From: Oleidesulfovibrio alaskensis DSM 16109
Lineage (GTDB): Bacteria > Desulfobacterota > Desulfovibrionia > Desulfovibrionales > Desulfovibrionaceae
Length of the DNA stretch: 9,322 bases
NCBI RefSeq assembly: GCF_000482745.1
Contig: NZ_AXWQ01000023.1
Span: 1 to 9,322 of the forward strand
Reading direction: 5' to 3'
Of this stretch, positions 7,038 through 9,322 are shown one piece after another (the stretch's first letter is position 1; every line of letters starts with the position of its first letter). The position numbers were made by a program, and so were the translations under genes. Below the pieces are notes generated by a model. That model saw nothing but the letters and a program-made list of their open reading frames with translations. It ran no database searches and was not told where the DNA came from.

Positions 7038-7065
7038 TGTATAGACTATCCTCAACAGGTGTCAA
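7038..7065 (-). promoter_or_regulatory. sigma70-type promoter of the methyltransferase operon
   Basis: Reading on the - strand, a perfect -35 TTGACA (7060-7065), a 16-base spacer, then TATACA (7038-7043). Transcription should start near 7031, giving a leader of about 60 bases. An odd-centred palindrome ATAG-A-CTAT (7041-7049) overlaps the -10 and spacer, and could bind a regulator. Confidence 0.6.
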
Positions 7066-7085
7066 ATCTTAGGCAACCAAGCGCC

Positions 7086-7211
7086 TCATAGGCAGAGCAA
7101 CACCTGAGCGCCTACTCGCCTGGCTTGATGTCCACAACTTGTACTCCTCAGCAATACAGGCATAGTTTCATAGTACCGCGGGCAACAAAAAGCTGACAAA
7201 TAACCACACAT
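7086..7211 (-). CDS. candidate 41-aa small protein upstream of the methyltransferase
   Basis: A short frame with start ATG 7209-7211 and stop 7086-7088, preceded by GGGGAG (7221-7226) at 9 bases, a strong ribosome binding site. The peptide begins MCGYLSAFCC and is Cys-rich (Cys2, 9, 10, 26, 40). No family is recognised. An in-frame ATG at 7245-7247 with AGAGG just upstream would extend it to 53 aa, but that start lies almost at the predicted transcription start. A promoter (7262-7289) directs transcription into it. It could be a true small protein, a leader peptide controlling the methyltransferase operon, or a chance frame. Confidence 0.35.
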   Translation of the reverse strand: MCGYLSAFCCPRYYETMPVLLRSTSCGHQARRVGAQVLLCL

Positions 7212-7261
7212 TTTATTGTTCTCCCCTTTGTGTCTTAACGCCTTCATTGAGGCCTCTTGTT

Positions 7262-7289
7262 AATATATGTTAACACGCGATAGAGTCAA
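7262..7289 (-). promoter_or_regulatory. promoter with palindrome over its -10
   Basis: On the - strand, TTGACT (7284-7289), a 16-base spacer, TATATT (7262-7267). The -10 sits within GTTAACATATATTAAC (7259-7274), a palindrome except for two internal positions and a plausible repressor site. The start near 7255 would transcribe the 41-codon frame and possibly the methyltransferase operon. The stretch 7290-7351 to its right shows nothing else I can name. Confidence 0.5.
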
Positions 7290-7351
7290 TTACTTAGAGG
7301 TTGGGAAAACTGGACCGAGAACTAAGGCTGACGTAAGAAGCTCTGCATCGC

Positions 7352-7546
7352 CTATCCCACCTTGCCCTGCTGCCCGCCAGCGCTCAGCCGCTCCAGCGCC
7401 TGAATAATCGCCGCATTATGCAGTTCTGTGGTGGTAAACCGAAACCCGCAGCGTTTACAGCGCCGTGTGCGGTCTATGCGGTCATGGGTGGCAACGGTGG
7501 TTATTACCGCTGTTTCCCCACCACATCCTAAACGCGGGCATTCCAT
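7352..7546 (-). CDS. NrdR-like zinc-ribbon phage protein
   Basis: A 64-aa protein with four Cys in two knuckles (Cys3/Cys8 and Cys30/Cys33). The segment CKRCGFRFTTTE (30-41) closely resembles the zinc ribbon of the repressor NrdR, but the ATP-cone domain of NrdR is absent. Similar stand-alone zinc ribbons are common in phage early regions and probably bind nucleic acid. ATG 7544-7546 is chosen because GGGGGAGG lies 7 bases upstream and the Cys motif starts there; a longer reading in the same frame upstream overlaps the HTH gene and is not coding. It begins 2 bases after the HTH gene's stop, in the same operon. Confidence 0.7.
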   Translation of the reverse strand: MECPRLGCGGETAVITTVATHDRIDRTRRCKRCGFRFTTTELHNAAIIQALERLSAGGQQGKVG

Positions 7547-7548
7547 GG

Positions 7549-7746
7549 CTAGTCCTCCCCCGCCGTCAGCCCCATTTCGCGGGCTATGCGCTCGTATTCT
7601 GTGCGGGGTATGCGGTACTGCCCGCCCACCTTGGCGGCTTGTATACGGCCTGCCTTGATTCCCCGGCGCACGGTTTCGGCGCTCTTCCAGCTCAGCCGCC
7701 GCCGTACTTCCTGCACGGTGTAAAAATCGCACTTGGCTTCACTCAT
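7549..7746 (-). CDS. excisionase/MerR-like helix-turn-helix protein
   Basis: A 65-aa protein that is one winged HTH of the excisionase type: YTVQEVRRRLSW (9-20) as first helices, SAETVRRGIKAGRIQAAKVG (22-41) as recognition helix and wing, and YRIPRTEYER (44-53) as the final strand and helix. Such small proteins bind DNA, as phage excisionases or regulators. With no integrase in view, excision is only one option. Its ATG overlaps the TGA of the decayed upstream gene (ATGA at 7743-7746), a sign of translational coupling in the original phage. The zinc-ribbon gene follows after 2 bases. Confidence 0.78.
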   Translation of the reverse strand: MSEAKCDFYTVQEVRRRLSWKSAETVRRGIKAGRIQAAKVGGQYRIPRTEYERIAREMGLTAGED

Positions 7747-8019
7747 GCCGCAAACCCCATTTTTAAAAGAACATCATACACTTCTGCGCGGGCAATCACG
7801 TCTTAAGACTTCCCGAAAGGCTTTCTCAAAGTCTTTCAACTCCATCCCCAGTTCAAAAGACAGACCGGGCATATTGCCCCGCAGCGCTCCCAACTGGGTT
7901 AATGTTGGGTGCGTCAGCAAAAAGAATGTAACCAGCTTTGCCTCGTTGCTAACGCTTCTGAATTTTTCATCGTTCCAGATGCACGGGGCAATTTTGCGAT
8001 ACCGTTTAAACTTACTCAT
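7743..8019 (-). pseudogene. truncated phage replication-protein-like gene
   Basis: The frame from ATG 8017-8019 (GGAG 10 bases upstream) encodes 81 aa ending at 7774. Residues 1-72 (YRKIAPCIWNDEKF, LTHPTLTQLGALRG, MPGLSFELG) resemble the N-terminus of phage replication-initiator-like proteins, which are normally several times longer. The last nine residues (DCPRRSV end) look out of frame. In the +1 frame, 7743-7802 reads DVIARAEVYDVLLKMGFAA and ends in a TGA overlapping the next gene's ATG, as a genuine gene end would. The likely history is an internal deletion joining the start and end of one or two genes out of frame near 7800-7809, where GTCTTAAGAC is a perfect palindrome. A natural short protein is less likely. 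Confidence 0.6.
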
Positions 8020-8034
8020 GGTTGTGGCTCCGAC

Positions 8035-8063
8035 TTGCTTACAATCATGCTTTTAGCTATGAT
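8035..8063 (+). promoter_or_regulatory. promoter of the candidate small RNA
   Basis: On the + strand, TTGCTT (8035-8040), exactly 17 bases, then TATGAT (8058-8063). It points away from the replication remnant, against the surrounding genes, with a start expected near 8070. Confidence 0.55.
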
Positions 8064-8069
8064 CACATT

Positions 8070-8133
8070 GTACTTACTCGCGACTCCCAGAGTCGCAGTG
8101 GCTCAGCCCCTATTTGCTCTAGGGGCTTTTTTT
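8070..8133 (+). ncRNA. candidate ~64-nt antisense RNA (OOP-like position)
   Basis: A compact unit between two - strand phage genes: a 17-spaced promoter, a 7-bp GC-rich hairpin (GCGACTC 8080-8086, GAGTCGC 8090-8096), then an intrinsic terminator. No start codon with a frame of useful length lies inside. Because it runs opposite to the phage operon it would be complementary to the untranslated mRNA segment between the DUF1937 gene and the replication remnant. In lambda, OOP RNA lies in the same place, between cII and O, on the opposite strand. The resemblance is of position and layout; I claim no sequence homology. The ends are estimates from the promoter and T-run. Confidence 0.5.
8105..8133 (+). 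terminator. intrinsic terminator of the candidate small RNA
   Basis: AGCCCCTA (8105-8112) pairs perfectly with TAGGGGCT (8120-8127) around a 7-base loop, followed by a run of seven T (8127-8133). It is strong on the + strand only; the - strand has the T-run's complement before the stem. Confidence 0.8.
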
Positions 8134-8153
8134 ATTGCCTTCACTCTGCCCGC

Positions 8154-8771
8154 TTACGCCGCCACCTCGCACACATACGGGCACGGCACCAGCGAACAGA
8201 TGCTGTTACCGACAATCCTTTCCGGACACGCCGCACACAGCATCTCGCCGTCCGGCTCTATGTATCTCACCGGCAGTCCCAACTGTTTCGCCAGCGCAAT
8301 TTCTGCCTGCACGCCCACGCTCTGCGACCAGCCCGGCAGACAAAGCACATGCATTTCATGCTGCTGTTCCAACGTGGCTCGACACAACGCACCCCAGAAA
8401 CGCCAGTCCGTAGGCATCTCGTGCCGCCGTGCGGCCTCATGTGTCAGAGTAATAGGCGAATACACGCCAAGCCCTGCCCGCCACATTCTTGCAGCTACCT
8501 CCGTCACAGCCAGAAAACGTGCATGACGCACTGCCTCACTGGCGTGTGAATACGGCGTAGCCAGATACACCAGCCGTATGCCGCTGGTGGTTCTGACCTC
8601 AACAACTGCCTCCTTCATTCCTTCAAGTTCCTTTTCAAGTTCTTTCAGTCTAGAGTTAAAACACGCTTTTCCAACAACATCTGCTTCGAGTGCGCTTTGC
8701 AAAAGTTTTCGCAAAGTGGCGCACTCTGCGTGAAGATGTTGCAAGGTCGCACTAGCTGGTGCCCTGCTCAT
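8154..8771 (-). CDS. DUF1937 nucleoside-deoxyribosyltransferase-like phage protein
   Basis: A 205-aa protein with three parts. Residues 1-60 are helical and probably coiled coil (RLKELEKELEGMKEAV). Residues 66-172 match DUF1937, in the nucleoside 2-deoxyribosyltransferase-like superfamily: YLATPYSH (69-76), SPITLTH (105-111), DWRFWG (122-127), LPGWSQSVGVQAEIALA (145-161). Residues 173-205 are a Cys-rich tail (Cys179, 182, 192, 197, 201) that may bind metal. The family is frequent in phages; the fold suggests binding or cleaving a nucleotide-like ligand, but the activity is not established. The ATG overlaps the upstream regulator's TGA (ATGA 8768-8771), so the long start is favoured. Met52 with a nearby AAGGA could give a shorter product without the coiled coil. 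Confidence 0.8.
   Translation of the reverse strand: MSRAPASATLQHLHAECATLRKLLQSALEADVVGKACFNSRLKELEKELEGMKEAVVEVRTTSGIRLVYLATPYSHASEAVRHARFLAVTEVAARMWRAGLGVYSPITLTHEAARRHEMPTDWRFWGALCRATLEQQHEMHVLCLPGWSQSVGVQAEIALAKQLGLPVRYIEPDGEMLCAACPERIVGNSICSLVPCPYVCEVAA
8689..8725. repeat. inverted repeat inside the DUF1937 gene start
   Basis: AGTGCGCTTTGC (8689-8700) pairs with GCAAAGTGGCGCACT (8711-8725), with a 3-base bulge and a 10-base loop. It lies within codons for about residues 16-28 of the DUF1937 protein. An mRNA hairpin here could slow early translation, or it may be chance. Confidence 0.4.
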
Positions 8772-9235
8772 CCCTGCAACCCCTCTCTGTACTTGGTTAT
8801 TGTCTGGCCTAGCTCCTGCACAGCTTCGGCGTGCAACGCCTCTACCGTGCGCGGATCCTCGCCGTGCATCATGGCTTTGTGCAGCGCTACCAGTGCGGGC
8901 AAGTCATCAAGGCATTCTTCTGCCAATGTGGGCTTATCCGGCTCTGCAACAGCATTGGGTATGCAATGCATCCCAAGCGGTTCCGCCATACTGTCCACCA
9001 TTGCCCGTGCCAGTTCTTTGCCCTGCCCACCCTGATCAGAAACATCAGCAATCAACATTCGCATCCGCTCCAACGGAGTTCTTGCGCTGTCTTCTGTGTA
9101 ACGAGGGTTGCGGCAGAACTGATAAATCCGACTGTGGCCGACTTTAAAAATCAGTTCCAAGCCGGTTATGCCGATTAGCTTCTTCGCCGTGTTCATCAAT
9201 TCCCACGGCTCAAGCGCATGGAATTTCGTACTCAT
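8768..9235 (-). CDS. CII-like phage regulatory protein
   Basis: A 155-aa protein with a probable N-terminal helix-turn-helix (about 12-45: NTAKKLIGITGLELIFKVG then HSRIYQFCRNP) followed by RTPLERMRMLIADVSD (52-67) and a helical C-terminal half. The overall plan (HTH, Pro/Arg-rich turn, LIADVSDxxG, then a helical tail beginning near HCIPN) recalls phage CII-type regulators of the CP76 group. The resemblance is moderate. Start ATG 9233-9235 is chosen over an in-frame ATG at 9266-9268 because GAGAG lies close upstream and the folded region begins there. Its TGA overlaps the next gene's ATG. Two direct GTGGCGCA repeats lie just upstream, where an operator would sit. Confidence 0.55.
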   Translation of the reverse strand: MSTKFHALEPWELMNTAKKLIGITGLELIFKVGHSRIYQFCRNPRYTEDSARTPLERMRMLIADVSDQGGQGKELARAMVDSMAEPLGMHCIPNAVAEPDKPTLAEECLDDLPALVALHKAMMHGEDPRTVEALHAEAVQELGQTITKYREGLQG

Positions 9236-9248
9236 TTTACTCTCGCTC

Positions 9249-9267
9249 GTGGCGCACTGGTGGCGCA
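9249..9267. repeat. tandem GTGGCGCA repeats, one helical turn apart
   Basis: GTGGCGCA occurs at 9249-9256 and 9260-9267, with 11 bases between equivalent positions, so both copies face the same side of the DNA. They lie 14-32 bases upstream of the regulator's start and could be an operator. A third copy at 8716-8723 forms part of the hairpin at 8689-8725. Confidence 0.35.
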
Positions 9268-9286
9268 TACTAACTACAGGTCAAAA

Positions 9287-9322
9287 TCAGGCCGCTTTGT
9301 CGGAATCCGCCGCAAACAAGTC
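9287..9322 (-). CDS. C-terminal end of an unknown upstream phage gene (partial)
   Basis: The - strand frame entering from the right edge reads DLFAADSDKAA and stops with TGA at 9287-9289. With a plausible hydrophilic tail and the next gene starting about 50 bases on, this is probably the end of a preceding gene in the same operon. There is too little to assign a family. Confidence 0.4.
   Translation of the reverse strand, partial: DLFAADSDKAA

Noticed and set aside
7547..7732. N-terminal extension of the zinc-ribbon gene to 126 aa
   Set aside because: It overlaps the HTH gene in another frame and has a low-complexity Arg/Gly/Pro composition. The internal ATG at 7546 has a strong ribosome binding site and begins the Cys motif.
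7909..8549. Long + strand frames across the prophage region
   Set aside because: They are shadows of the GC-rich - strand genes, with His/Cys/Arg/Pro-rich translations, no ribosome binding sites, and interruption by the small-RNA terminator.

Overview
The window is bacterial accessory DNA built from three blocks of different origin. No rRNA, tRNA, CRISPR array or transposase is visible. The right-hand block has gene types and an order common in temperate phages of Desulfovibrio-like Deltaproteobacteria. That is only a weak host hint, because the other two blocks belong to widely transferred families.

Block 1 (about 683-4266, + strand) is a tightly packed three-gene operon: a TerY-like von Willebrand A protein, a PP2C-type Ser/Thr phosphatase, and a large Ser/Thr kinase-like protein. 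The kinase carries a zinc knuckle, a membrane hairpin, a helix-hairpin-helix (HhH) region and a C-terminal topoisomerase-type zinc finger. This is the 'TerY-phosphorylation triad' layout known from tellurite-resistance-linked stress systems and defence islands. No Ter genes lie in the window. The 680 bases to its left are mostly non-coding and hold two dyad-symmetric elements.

Block 2 (about 4500-7290) is clearly AT-richer and is a type II restriction-modification module on the - strand. An adenine methyltransferase of the Dam/DpnM family comes first, followed 7 bases later by a PD-(D/E)XK restriction endonuclease. A small Cys-containing + strand gene converges on the nuclease gene and overlaps its stop codon. 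Its apparent terminator lies inside the nuclease gene, so its transcript should be antisense to the nuclease mRNA 3' end. Upstream of the methyltransferase are its own promoter, an unreported-looking 41-codon reading frame with a strong ribosome binding site, and a second promoter whose -10 sits in a palindrome.

Block 3 (7352 to the right edge, - strand) is part of a prophage early region. In transcription order it holds the tail of an unknown gene, a CII-like regulator, a DUF1937 nucleoside-deoxyribosyltransferase-like protein with a coiled-coil extension, a truncated replication-protein-like gene, an excisionase-like HTH protein, and an NrdR-like zinc-ribbon protein. Several genes are coupled by ATGA overlaps. 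Between the DUF1937 gene and the replication remnant, a compact + strand unit (promoter, hairpin, intrinsic terminator) looks like a roughly 64-nt antisense RNA. Its position recalls lambda OOP RNA.

Together this looks like a defence or stress island (phosphorylation triad plus restriction-modification) next to a decayed prophage. The most novel-looking parts are the small RNA unit, the convergent small gene with its antisense terminator, the 41-codon frame and the 9-base motif TATAGACTA, which occurs once near each restriction-modification start region and once at the left edge.
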